In this document: positions 44,348 to 55,686 of the stretch, in pieces | Position numbering within the stretch: position 1 is the stretch's first letter | How the letters are laid out: each line of letters starts with the position of its first letter | NCBI GenBank assembly: GCA_905182995.1 | Contig: CAJJDP010000136.1 | Location: forward strand, 112,625 to 176,624 | DNA: 64,000 bases | Reading direction: 5' to 3' | Source: Paramecium octaurelia | Taxonomy: Eukaryota; Ciliophora; Oligohymenophorea; Peniculida; Parameciidae | Program-made: the position numbers and the translations under genes | The notes under the pieces: generated by a model | Told to the model about the DNA's origin: nothing | Seen by the model: only the letters and a program-made list of their open reading frames with translations | Databases searched by the model: none

Positions 44348-47300
44348 TCATTTCCTAGGTGGCTAACGTTTTTGAGGTTGAGTGGAACGAGGAGGTGGCC
44401 CAGATTATTATGGCTTCGCTTATGGTTTATTCTAGGTTTTATGCTATGGCAATGGTTATGGCTTTTGTTAAGGTCTTGACTTTCCTTTCCTTTTGTTTTT
44501 ATCTACATGATAGGAATATAGATAATACCAGAATCTGAATCCTCGTCCTCTTCATCTTCATCCTGATCACTAATATTATTGAGATCAAGAACATCAGATA
44601 GATCCTCATCGTCATCATCATCATCTTCATCACCATCATCATCGCCATCCTCATCATCTTCTGTGAAATCAGAATCATCATCGCCATCATCACCCTGAAA
44701 AGATTAGCAAATATATAATTACAGATTCACCAGGTGAGAATTCACTATCACCAGCCTCTGGATCATCTTCTTCATCACCCTCTTCCTCACTCTCTGCCAG
44801 AATATTGGTCCATCCTCCATCCTAAACAAATCCTGGAATGTCCTTCTAGATTTATCCAAGAACATTCTTCCAAACCAAGTTTTAACCCACTTCGAAAAAG
44901 AGGAGGTTCATCTACTTTAGAAATAATAAAATACTCTATCTAACCAATTCTTGACTCCTTCTAGATCTTTGATATCTATACTCTCAATTCTGAGTACTGG
45001 TTTATCGTAGTTCTTGAACACAAACACAAGATCAAAGGATTTGATGCCTGGAATTATACGTTCGAAACAACAGATTTCTACTTCATTTAGTGTCAATATA
45101 AAGAATGGACTCTCGACAACATTCATCAAAGTATCACGTGTGGGTTGTAAGAATAATCTGGCTCTGTTCCAATTACCTTCAAATCCCAAATCTCTAAATG
45201 GTTTTTCAAATGTTATCTTATAATCTGCTCCCAACTCCTCAATTGTCTTAATGAAAACTTCAAATTCTTTTGCCATCTTTCTTCTGTGCATCCTCAATCT
45301 TTCCTCTTCCTCAATTTCATCCTCATCATTTCTATTAGTTTTCTTTCTACCTTCCAAATGCTCTACTGCACCACCAACTTCGCAATAGAATTGAACATCA
45401 TGTGTCTTACGTTTGCCCAATACGATTGGAGAATACAAATGAAAATGCAAAGCAGCTATAATATCCTACTCTGGACTTTAATATATGTAATGCTTAATGT
45501 TTTTAAACACAATGTCCAACTATTCCTTATTAGAATGAATATAACGGAATCCATTAGTATGAACTTCTAAAATACCTGATGCCTTTCCAGATCCAAATGT
45601 AGGTCTCACCTTCAAATCCTTAAAGATTGGCTTTCTACCTCCTTTATTAGTTATCAATGGTTCCATCTCACCTACATTTTGTTTCTCTCTCTCCACCTAC
45701 TACTCAGTCTTAACTTTCTTTTGTAATTATTTAATTTAAAGAATCAAATTCTAAGGACGCTCAGACTTCTTTGATCTATATTGTAATTCCTTAATGAATA
45801 TGGTTTCACCATCAACCTTCGGAAACTGAATCTATCCAGCTGTAGTCTCCGATGTGAAAAAGTTGATTCTGATTGATGATCCCATCTTGCCCTCATCAAT
45901 TTTACTCACATTCTTTATGCAAGATACATGGAATGGTATATGGGTTCCCATCAATGGTACCAAAAGAGCACACTTTTAATTGTCAATATAAATCTATCCC
46001 TTCTAGAGTTCTTTCGGATATTATTCTGGCTTTTAATAACATTGCAATTTGTCCAATTCCAAAGCCTTCACTTCCTATTGATTTTAAACAAATTAATCTT
46101 ATTCCAATCTTTATTCTAATTCTATCTATTTATCCTTGGCTAACTTCTCCTAGTGAATCTGTCTCTATTTTTCATTCTCTCTTTGAATCTAAATTTATTA
46201 ATTACGAGGCCTCGCTCTTATGGGTTTATCTTTATCTGTTTAGACTGGAGCTGGCTTTCTTTCGGGTTCATCTTCCTCTTACAATTAATAAGATATTTAT
46301 TTATAAGCCTTTGGAATTTGTTAGGTGGTGATGGTTGTAGCACCATTGGTGATTACAATCACATCACCTACTTAAACTGTGTAGGTGATATTTTTTTATC
46401 CGTTCTGGACATTCTCCAATGCCACATTGACAAAATAGACTTCTCCTTTGGTCACAACATGAGTAGATTTTTCATTAATGGTCAAACAGGATTCCTTTAA
46501 TTCAAGTCCTATTCCATATCCAAAGGAAGTTGGCAATTATAAATTTTATAAGTTGAGCTCCTGCAGTTTGTGTTACAATAATTGGAGGGACTCTTTGAAG
46601 ACCATGTTTAGAGTTGTGCCAATTGTTATCAATGTTATGACTTTGTTCTGGACTTCTAGAATTGCATTATAGAGTTTCTTCTAAATTTCAGTGGGATTTA
46701 TAAAGAGTGTACGGATACAATTGGTGTTATACTCGTTGACTTAGGTCCCAAGTTGGATTATGATCACATCTGAGGAAAGATAATCCTTATTGGGTCCATC
46801 CACTTACTAATAGTTGCCTCCACTCTATATTATTGGTGTATATGCAAAATCATAGAGACCATCTTACAATCCAATCTCCTTCATGACTTTTTGCTTGTCA
46901 TTTTCCAAAGATTACTCAACTTTCTTGGCCAAGTCTTGATGAGTGATTCGTGTGCCAACATCGATTGAATCTTCTATCTGTTTGATCAATTTCTTAAATA
47001 GGCGGGTAGTCAATTGTGAAGATTGCTATATAAAACCCTACTCTTAATCATCTTTAACTGCTAAGACATCACTAATCAATTAATTGGCATCCACTATTTA
47101 TTACCATCCCTTATACTCATACCATTCAGCTGCCAAACTCCCAGCCTATTTTTCAGTAGTGGGCATGCCCAACTTGACATTTCCTAATTTTTATCGAATC
47201 TTCTCAAATGATTCCTTGTTGTCATTCACCTTCTTGTAAAAGTGAACCTCAAATTTCCCACTCAATTTCTACTTTGTCTCTTCCATCATCTGAACTAGAA

Positions 47301-47571
47301 ACTCACTCAATAATCTTACGTTTCTTATCACTTGCCAAGTAAAATATCTGTTTCTTCGTGGCCAAAAACACTGTCTCGATCATATCATATCCAAACAGCC
47401 AAACAAACAAGGCCTTTGTCTTCGGTTTGATCGATCCGTCCTCCTTACCAGATAATATACAAATTGCTGGAATGTCCTATTTCATATAGAAATTTGATAT
47501 ACATCATTGAGTCTGCTCACCAATTACTCCAAATGTCTTTAGAACACATCTGCTATGATCTTTTTATCCAT
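44348..47571 (-). CDS. SPT16: FACT histone chaperone large subunit SPT16
   Basis: ATG at 47571, TGA at 44350-44348, about 1,040 residues with several small introns. The pita-bread N-terminal domain is marked by AICILSGKEDGSIKPKTKAL and VWLFGYDM, then QSSQLTTRLFKKLIKQIEDS and DYLSSDVIIIQLGTQVNEYN. The middle carries IVLGKRKTHDVQFYCEVG, ERLRMHRRKMAKEF, DLGFEGNWNRARLFLQPTRD, LTLNEVEICCFERI and KSFDLVFVFKNYDK, the SPT16 M-domain signature. A strongly acidic tail (Asp/Glu runs around 44520-44700) and a basic end complete it. SPT16 with Pob3/SSRP1 reorganises nucleosomes during transcription and replication. Confidence 0.95.
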
Positions 47572-47917
47572 TATTTAATTAATTTAATTCATACAAATAA
47601 ATTTTTATCATGTTTTCCCCCAACCAAATCAAATACTTATTTCAATGGGAACCTTTAATTACCCTACTTTTCAGACATTCCCATTATGAATAATGTCAAA
47701 ATCTTATATTTATATATTTTTTCAACAAAATCCGCTAAAATTCTGGCCAATACCACAGAACACAAATTCTATTAAATTCCAATTAATTAAAGAAATCCAT
47801 ATATTCTTAACGAGTTCCCCTACTTCCTAATCTGCATCAGTATCAATCAGATACTGAGGTGCTATTTATTTTATAAATTAATCGAAATATAATTAACTTT
47901 CATTATAAAATTAATTT
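47572..47917 (+). other. Intergenic between divergent genes
   Basis: About 345 bp between the SPT16 and PB1-ZZ start codons, AT-rich; presumably both promoters. No motif recognised. Confidence 0.45.
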
Positions 47918-48838
47918 ATGAAATTCAAGCTAGTACATAACAAAGAAATCCATCTTGTCAAACTAGACAACCCAACACTTTCAGCACTCAAAGCACACGT
48001 TAAGAAAGTTTACCCATAAATTGATGCAAACTTCAAATTAACTTACTTCGATAATGAAAATGACGAAATCTCTCTTAGTTGCCAAGAAGATTTACAAGTG
48101 CTAGTTGATGAAGCCCATCACACTGTTAAACTTTATGTGGTAGTACCTCAATAACAAGAAAAAATGATTCATCCCAATCATACATGTGATGGCTGTTAAA
48201 AACAACCTATTGTTGGGGCAAGATTTAAATGTCTTGAATGTCCAGATTTCGACTTATGTGAATCCTGTCATTCTAAAAACATCCACAATAACCACAAGTC
48301 ATTCAAAATTAGTAACCAATAAGAATTTGAAGACTTCTAAAGATCCAGACCAAAAAGAACCAGACCATTCTCTCAATAATAATTCCATCATGTCGGACCC
48401 TTCCCTCATATCTTTAACCACTTTATGTAGGTTATTGAAAACCCCAAATTCAAGGAATTCAAAGAAACAGCTGGCACAGTTGCCCAAGACTTAATCAATG
48501 TGATTAAGACCTAAATCGACAACCATCTGGTTCAAGAATAAGAAAAACCTTAAGAACAGACCTAAAATAATGCTTAAGAAACTTAAGTTGATCAAACTTA
48601 ATAATTCAAGGAAGAAGTCAAGATTTCATAAACTGAGATCTAAGAGCCAGTTTAAGTACCTGTTGAAGTCCAAGAGCCAGTCCAAGTCTAAGAACCATCT
48701 GATAGTGAGATGGAATAGAAGATCAAACTATTAGCAGAGATCGTCGATTGCAGTGAAGCTTTAGCCAGAGAATATGTGGAACTCTTTAAAGAAATGCCTT
48801 TGGACGAGATTGTTGACATAATATATAACTAAAAATGA
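47918..48838 (+). CDS. PB1-ZZ protein resembling the autophagy receptors p62/NBR1
   Basis: ATG at 47918, TGA at 48836-48838, no intron, 306 residues. A PB1 domain opens the protein ([15 protein letters not shown], then the acidic OPCA-like [20 protein letters not shown]). Next is a ZZ finger ([42 protein letters not shown]). A Gln/Glu/Val-Pro repeat-like linker follows ([20 protein letters not shown]), and the last 40 residues form a compact helical unit ([20 protein letters not shown]) that could be UBA-like. The order PB1, ZZ, linker, UBA is that of p62/SQSTM1 and NBR1, cargo receptors of selective autophagy. I see no clear LIR, so this is a strong domain match with inferred function. Confidence 0.85.
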
Positions 48839-48851
48839 TGATTTATTATTA

Positions 48852-49674
48852 ATGAATTATCAAAGCTATAATAATAGTGCTGGATATTTTTCATCTCCAG
48901 AACTTCCTTGGTTATAGAGGAAATAAGGCTTAGTGGATGAGTTTGAACCACAAGACGAATAAATATTAGAAGAAACCAATTCTAAATTTTAAAGGAAATT
49001 CTCTTCTGAGGAACTACCTATCGTACTGATCTCACAGGATTTAAATCCTAGTGCCTCTCAAAACTCTATAAACGATGAAGAGCAACCGTAAATGATGTAA
49101 ATCGAAATCCTCAGTCCCTCTAAATTATTAAGAACAAGCAAAGAAATTAAGAGCACGTGCTCAATCGATAGCAAGCCTTAAATAACTTCAATACAAGAGG
49201 AGTTGATTGTGAACTCAAGGCCTAGGAGGAAAGCAAGCAAAGCTAACTATAATGTAAATAATTCAGTTTAATTAATCCAAGGTTGATGACTCTCCTACTC
49301 TGGACTCAGATATTAAACCTTGCCATTGTTCTAAAACCAACTGTTTGCAATTATACTGTTCCTGCTTTCACAATAGAAGATAATGCACTTAAGAATGCAA
49401 ATGCTGTGATTGTTATAATGATGGATAACACACGGATGAAGTTCTTAAGGCAGTTGAACAAATAAAAATCAAGGAATAAAGGGCCTCGCATCATGATCTT
49501 GATTCTTTTGACACCAGATAGGTGTGGGGATGCAAATGCAAAAAAACTAAATGCATAAAAGGATATTGCGAATGCTTCATCAGAAATAAAAAATGCAATT
49601 CCCACTGCCATTGTTCAGATTGCCAAAATAAAAAGTAAAAAACAAAACCAAACAAGAAAATTAAAAAAATATGA
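48852..49674 (+). CDS. LIN54/tesmin-type CXC (CRC) DNA-binding protein
   Basis: ATG at 48852, TGA at 49672-49674, one 28-nt intron, 264 residues. After a Ser/acidic N-terminal half, two Cys-rich CXC motifs appear: KPCHCSKTNCLQLYCSCF with CTQECKCCDCYND, and GCKCKKTKCIKGYCECF with CNSHCHCSDCQNKK, joined by a spacer. This tandem CRC domain is that of LIN54 and plant TSO1/TCX; LIN54 reads the CHR element in cell-cycle promoters and belongs to MuvB with LIN9. The tyrosines of LYC and GYCEC, which contact DNA in LIN54, are kept. The stop of the PB1-ZZ gene lies 13 nt upstream on the same strand. Confidence 0.93.
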
Positions 49675-49944
49675 TTCATATTAAATATAATAATCTTTCT
49701 CAAGAACAAATTATATAATGGTAGAACATTTTATAAAATATGTTTTAATTGCTGAATATTATATAATATATAGTATTAGATATCATTAATAAGAATGCTC
49801 AAAATTAGATAATTGGCATGAATTAATTTCACAATTTATCTTATTATTAAAATATATTTTTAGTAAAGAATGAAGGAAAGGCATTAAAAAAGTATCTACA
49901 ATAGATATTATCTTTTAATATAAGTAAATGGTTTATTTATAGTA

Positions 49945-51609
49945 TCAATAATCCCAGTCATGTATAAAATTGTGTCTCTCTGAATTCTAAGCTTGTTCTG
50001 AGAATGTCAATTTCAAATCCAAATCACAATTTTCAGTCCTCAAACTAGCTTTAGGGACTGGTTACTTTCGCTGAATAACTTATTACCAATTCACATTCTT
50101 AAACCAAGGGTGGTTTTTGAGTTCTTCTGCATCCTCTTTAGATCCTAATCTTTTTGATTAGTTCTTTTCTAAAAGTCTCTTTAAGAGATCCCATAAGTCA
50201 TCACTTATATTCTCTGGTCTTGGTGGATCAGTGTTCTTAATATTTTTGTACATAGTATTTCTATCTCTCTCATAGAATGGAGGTTTGCCATGAACCAATT
50301 CATAAATAAACACTCCAAATAAATACCAGTCTAATGGATATCCATGACCACTTTTATCTAACATTTCTGGTGCTAAATAGGCATAACTTCCACAAAAACT
50401 AGTGGCTCTTTGAGCATTCAATTCTTTTGATAATCCAAAGTCTGTCAACAAAGCATGACCATCTTTATCAATAACTACATTTGAAGGCTTTAGATCTCGA
50501 TAAACTATGCAATTTTAGTGCAATGTTTCCAAGGCCAATAGTATTTCACATGCATAAGCCTTAGCAGCTTTTTCAGGTAATTTGCCTCTCTCATTCATTA
50601 ATTATTCCAAATCCCCTCCTGGACAATAATCCAAAATCATGTAAAGTTTATTTTCTGTCTAAAACGCATGATGTAATTTAACTATAAATGGCGAGGTAAC
50701 ATAAGTCAATATTTTTCTCTCCGTTTAAATATATCTAACTATCCCTGCAGCTTATATTTTTTTTTTGAATAAAATCTTCATAGCGTAATAATTAGTATTC
50801 CCTTTCTTTTAGACCAAATACACTTATCCGAAAGATCCTTTACCCAATTAGCTTAAGACTGAGAAATCTTAGGGACCAACTTATTGAATTTCGACTCGAC
50901 TAACTTTAACTTAACTCGCTTATGTGCTTTGTCGATCTGAGAGTTTTAGTAAATTTTTGATGTGATCATTCCTATTGTGTATTCCTCTGAAAGACTTTTT
51001 TTGATAATCTTAATAAAGTCCTCTTTTTTCAAAAATCTCTAAAGTCTGTTAATCTAGCCCCAAATCATAAGCATTGAAATTAAAATGATTCCTAACGTTG
51101 TAATCAGCTCCATTGTCCAGTAAGAGCTCTATAATTTCTTTATTGCCATATTGAGATGCAAGGTGCAAGGGAGAATTGTATTGATAATCGAATAAGTTCA
51201 CAGTGGCGCCATGTTATAGGAGTAAGTTGCAGATTTACAAGTACCCTTTTAGAGCTGCGATATGCAACGGAGTTCTTTATTATACATTAGTTATGTCTGG
51301 TTTAGCTTGATGTTCCAACAATAATCTACATGAATCAAGATGACCTTCCATAGCTGCATAGTGGAGACACGACCATTATTCTTCCAATTTCATATTGATA
51401 TCAATCGGTAAATGATATTTTGGTGATAATAGAATTTGTAACTATTCGATATCATTTTCCTATGCAGCAGTACATAATAATTTATGAGTTTCGAAAAGTT
51501 GTTGCCAATAGAGTCCCCAATGTTGCGTTTTATTGAGTTTGATACTGGAAGATTCGACTTCATAAAGAATAGATCCTTCATCTAAGTCTTTTATAGTAAT
51601 CTGATCCAT
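49945..51609 (-). CDS. Ankyrin-repeat AGC-family protein kinase
   Basis: ATG at 51609, TGA at 49947-49945, no intron, 554 residues. Residues 45-180 hold ankyrin repeats (WSCLHYAAMEGHLDSCRLLL, TPLHIAALKGYLQICNLLL, SPLHLASQYGNKEIIELLL). The kinase domain starts about residue 225: LGKGSFGQVYLVQKK, YYAMKILFK, IVYRDLKPSNVV, LLTDFGLSKE, SYAYLAPEML, and ends LGSKEDAEELKNHPWF in AGC style, followed by an AGC-like tail. All catalytic residues are present (Lys, Asp of YRD, DFG). The segment FCGS in the activation loop is the AGC phosphosite position, but with ATSFCGS. An in-frame upstream ATG at 51657 also exists. Cytosolic signalling kinase; substrate unknown. Confidence 0.92.
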
Positions 51610-51641
51610 TATTAGATCCAAAATTTTTATTAAAAAAATTA

Positions 51642-52222
51642 ATGGAACCACGGCCAATGATTAGTTTTATGAAGCAGAAATACCTCATACACGAAAGGGA
51701 TATTCAACAAGATTCCTTTGCAGCCAGCATCGACTAGTATTTCAAGCGAACCAAAAAAAGAATTTATGGCTTTACCTTGACGAGTATCAATGGGATTCTA
51801 ATTATATAGGTCTCTTTTTTTTGATTTTACTCATTCCGTCCATAGTATTACAGTAGGAGTCTTAGGAAGTAGTTGTTTTTCCTGAGAAGGGGGGATCATT
51901 CACTGTGAAAGATTAACTTGATCCTCCAATAAGTTTGGAGATTATTTCGAGTGAATCCTATTTATTGTTGGATGTCCAACTTTATTTAGATGGCCACGAA
52001 ATAGAATAATTTACAATCGATAAGAAAATGAATACTAATTCAACACACAAAATTACTAGCAATAAATCCTTTAAAATTAGTAAAAATTTAATGATGGTAG
52101 CAGTTAGATTAATTTCATAGTTTAGCTATGTGCCCAGATCGTATTTAATAATTTAAACAATAATGGTCGTTCTCTCCTTATTGTATCTAATTTAAGAGAT
52201 TTTGAGAAAACCAAAAATTTGA
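51642..52222 (+). CDS. Putative membrane protein, start unresolved
   Basis: A coherent frame ends with TGA at 52220-52222 and contains NLWLYLDEYQWDSNYIGLFF, a membrane span (IGLFFLILLIPSIVL), a soluble beta-rich region (VVVFPEKGGSFTVKD, SYLLLDVQLYLDGHEIE) and a second span (IIQTIMVVLSLLYLI). The first ATG (51642) is in a neighbouring frame with its own reasonable reading, and I found no intron that links the two. Only 32 bp separate that ATG from the divergent kinase start, so the true start may be further in. No family recognised. Confidence 0.5.
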
Positions 52223-52262
52223 TTATATTTCTGTTTAATATGTACTTACTATAAAACAAATT

Positions 52263-53682
52263 TCATTCCAACTTCTTTGACTTCCCATCCTTTGATCTTC
52301 CATCCTTCTGACCATATTAGGTGATGTTGAAGAAGAAGAAAATCACCAAAATTACAATATGAGGAATCCAATAGACACTACTGTGCAACTCGACTGCCTT
52401 CTCCCATTTTAATACACGAACAGCTGTTGCGAAATGATCAAATGTCAATATGCCAAACACCCAAGCCAAGAGATGTCTTACTGGTTGTGGGATACTAAGA
52501 GATACAGATATTGATTTACAAATAAAATCTTCTTTGAGCCTTGTAAAAGTACTTGTATACTTATCCTGTGATGGCCCAAAAGATAAAGAATAAATAGTAA
52601 CTTAGATAAAATCCGTGCCTATTCATATTGATTGCAGGTATTACCAAAGACTACTAATCATAAAGACGAGGTAGAATGTCAAACTGCCAAATCTCTTCTA
52701 AAGACGATCGTAGAAACAATACTTCAACCAATTCTGAATATTGCAATTCCATTTCTATGTTTTGATGACCACATTCTTCTCTAATTCAAAAGAGTAATCA
52801 AATACAACCCATAGATCATTTTTCTCTATAAATTCATTTACTTGATTTTACTTGTCTTATCATTGTAAGTCAATCCCATAGCATCCATTCCTGCTTGCGT
52901 AAAGTAGAATGCAGCAATATAAGTGAATCTAGCACAGGGAGTGATAATGAAGATCATTGCAAATTTAAACCATAAACTGTATTGGGTTCTCCACTCTTCC
53001 GAATAGTACCAATCCGTATCGAAATGAGGCCTTATTAGCAATTCTGCCATACTCACTGCCAAGGCCTTAAGAAATGAAATCAAAGCAAACTTAGGAGAAT
53101 AATGTGTATAATCTGTCCTTCTTTCTATGAGACTCACAAATGCATAATAAGGAATCGGTGCTACAACTAAATTGGGAAACATGAAAATGTATGACAAATA
53201 CATCATAAAAGATGTTTTACCTTATACCTTTCCATCCTATTTGTCACAAGCATAAAATATGTATCTAGCTGTCAACAGCATTTGAATTGCATTGTAGTCC
53301 ATTCTCCAACTCAAGTACTAATACATCAGTCGATAGATGTGCACAAACGAGAGAATTCCAAATGCAACTATGGACACCGGCAATGCGCATTTTTTGAAAA
53401 TTTATGCAATAAAATAAATTGCTATTGTCCATCCTAACATCAGAGGAAACCACTCTTTGCAAACAATTACTGAAAAGAATACTCCCAAGAATAGGTTGAA
53501 ATAAAGTCTTCCCGTTGGACTCTTGATGTAATGGAACACAAATCCAAGGGGAGTACAAATTATCTATAATTATAGCAATTTATTACCATATAAAGAAGAA
53601 TCACGAAAAGATCAATCTCGAAGTTTATGAAATTTATCTTTTGCAATTGCTCTTCCAATATATTGACGAATTGGATGATCAT
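52263..53682 (-). CDS. MBOAT-family lysophospholipid acyltransferase
   Basis: ATG at 53682, TGA at 52265-52263; several small introns including 26 and 25 nt near the 3' end. Multi-pass membrane protein with WRMDYNAIQMLLTARYIFYA (the D-Y/F-T-G-x-Q-M region of LPLATs), MMYLSYIFMFPNLVVAPIPY, FYFTQAGMDAMGLTYND, KWNCNIQNWLKYCFYDRL and the MBOAT active-site His in SLWHGFYLSYY. These are the family signatures of membrane-bound O-acyltransferases that reacylate lysophospholipids in the ER (ALE1/MBOAT1/2/5/7 group). The C-terminus is basic (DGRSKDGKSKK), fitting ER retrieval. Head group preference cannot be told. Confidence 0.88.
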
Positions 53683-55020
53683 AAATAAATCAAAAAAATA
53701 ATTAATATGTCATTTTGATAACTGTGGAACAGATACTACTGTTCATGTTAATACTAGATGCCAAACTGAATTCATTAATAATGAAAATAGTGTTACTTGT
53801 AATTTAACTATATGAATTGAATTTATGAATTTTGTCCATATTCTATATTATAAATAGCTTTATTGATAAAATGCAGTATTAACCTTGATTATCGGCTAAA
53901 ATAAAATTTATCATTATGATTTAAAAGGAGTATTTAAATTAACTATATGATGAAGAGAAATAGAAAACTTGAAACATTGAATATGAAGTTAGAGAATTTT
54001 TGGTAAAATGAGATTCCTGTTAAATAAAAATAAGTAAATATTTTATATGTTCTAATTTGTATTGATAATAATAAATATATATTAATATAATAATTTATAT
54101 CTACAATCACACTAATCAACATCTAATTAATTATTTGAAATTTAAGTCTATTATTGATGAAGCTCAATTGTTGTTGATCATTTTTATAGAAAATCTATTA
54201 TTAAAGAAAAACCAAAAATTGTATATATATTTTATAATAATATCATTTTCTTGGTTTATTTCTATATTTATATTCTATTGTGAATCTATTTTACCCTTGA
54301 TTACTTTGCTTTTACTAAAAATAAATCTTTTTACTTGAATTATGAGAACTAAAAATGCTTTATTAATTACATCTTTGCATTTTAATTAATTCTATCCACT
54401 TAAAAGATCATTACTAAAGTATTTTAAATTCCTTGAATATTGAGTTTAATATATTCTTCTATAGATGACAAAAGTGACTCACCATTATAAGCAATATCAA
54501 AATTATCAATTCTTTTAAAACCTCTAGAAAATAATTAATATTTATATCTTAGCCGATAACTTTTACGGTTTTAAGAAGTTTAATCTATTAATAGATACTC
54601 AAGATATTATATAAATTGAATTACTAAGTGTTCAGAGGTTAAAGTTAAAATTGTTCTGCATAACAAATTGAAAGTTCTTATTGTATTATTACCTGTTATT
54701 GAAGTGATTAACAGTAGTTCTTTTTCTTAATCGATTAATTTCCTGTTTTATTCTTATAACCTTTCTTAATCTAAATCCATTCAGTTATTGACCCAAATTT
54801 TTTGATATTTATCACACTTCTATTTGAGGATCCAGTCCATGTAAAATCTATCATTACTAATCCTAATAATATCATTCAACAGGACAGATTTTTGTAGGCT
54901 CCAAAAATTTGAGGAAATGAGAAATAAATGACATTCATATTAGTTGATTTTATTATTTTATTATCTAATGTGTATAAGAGAATAAGTCAGGAAATCCAAT
55001 TTAGCTAATAAAATATAATA
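53683..55020 (+). other. Longest gene-poor stretch of the window
   Basis: About 1.3 kb, very AT-rich. On the reverse strand, 54360-54960 has a long TGA-free frame (for example DLDQERLQEQNRKLIDQEKE) and a second overlapping frame with FGSITEWIQIKKGYKNKTG, but neither has a start, joining introns or a known motif. Could hold a decayed gene; otherwise nothing is recognised. Confidence 0.35.
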
Positions 55021-55428
55021 TCAGCTTTAAAGTTAGAAAATACACTATAAAATTGAAAAGAAGTTTAATGATTTACTTTAATATTTATATTTTAAGTGTT
55101 TATAATGAATTTTAAACCTGATCGTGGAAGATTTATAATTTTATAATTAATCATTAAGTTTGTAGAGTGCCTTTGACATGAGTAATTCTTTTGAACTGTT
55201 TTTGATTTTCGACTTTTATTTTATTATAAGTTTCTTCTCTGAGTGATTTAGTTGACCAGCGGACGGGTGCTTCACAATAGATTTAGGTATTTGTTTACAT
55301 GAATTTTGCTTATTTTCTGTTTTCAATTTCATACAATTTTTTAGAGAGAATGAGATTAGATGCAATGATGCGAGAGAGTATTTACTTTTATTTGAAATGT
55401 TAACTATTTTTGACCTTTCTGTTGGCAT
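55021..55428 (-). CDS. Possible small basic protein
   Basis: ATG at 55428, TGA at 55023-55021, open for 135 codons with no intron required. The reading is basic and Ser/Lys-rich (for example KQNSCKQIPKSIVKHPSAGQ). An open frame of this length can occur by chance when only TGA is a stop, and no domain is visible, so this is tentative. Confidence 0.3.
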
Positions 55429-55686
55429 CCCTTTCTAGATTAATGATGTCAGAAATTACGTCTCTGGAGTTGGAGTTCTACTTCGTTAGGGAATTTGTAA
55501 TTGCGATGCTCTATATGATCTACTGTCTGCTTATGTTTTGCATATAGCATTTGCCATTACTGAGACTGGAATTTATTATTATTCATTTAATATTTAGGTT
55601 TTAGTATATATGAATTGTTGTTGAAAGGGCGAAGGAATTGTTATAGATCCTGGCCCTTAGAATATAACAATTAAATATTATAATTA

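Noticed and set aside
44499..44693. Met-rich reverse frame
   Set aside because: An out-of-frame reading of the Asp/Glu-rich SPT16 tail codons.
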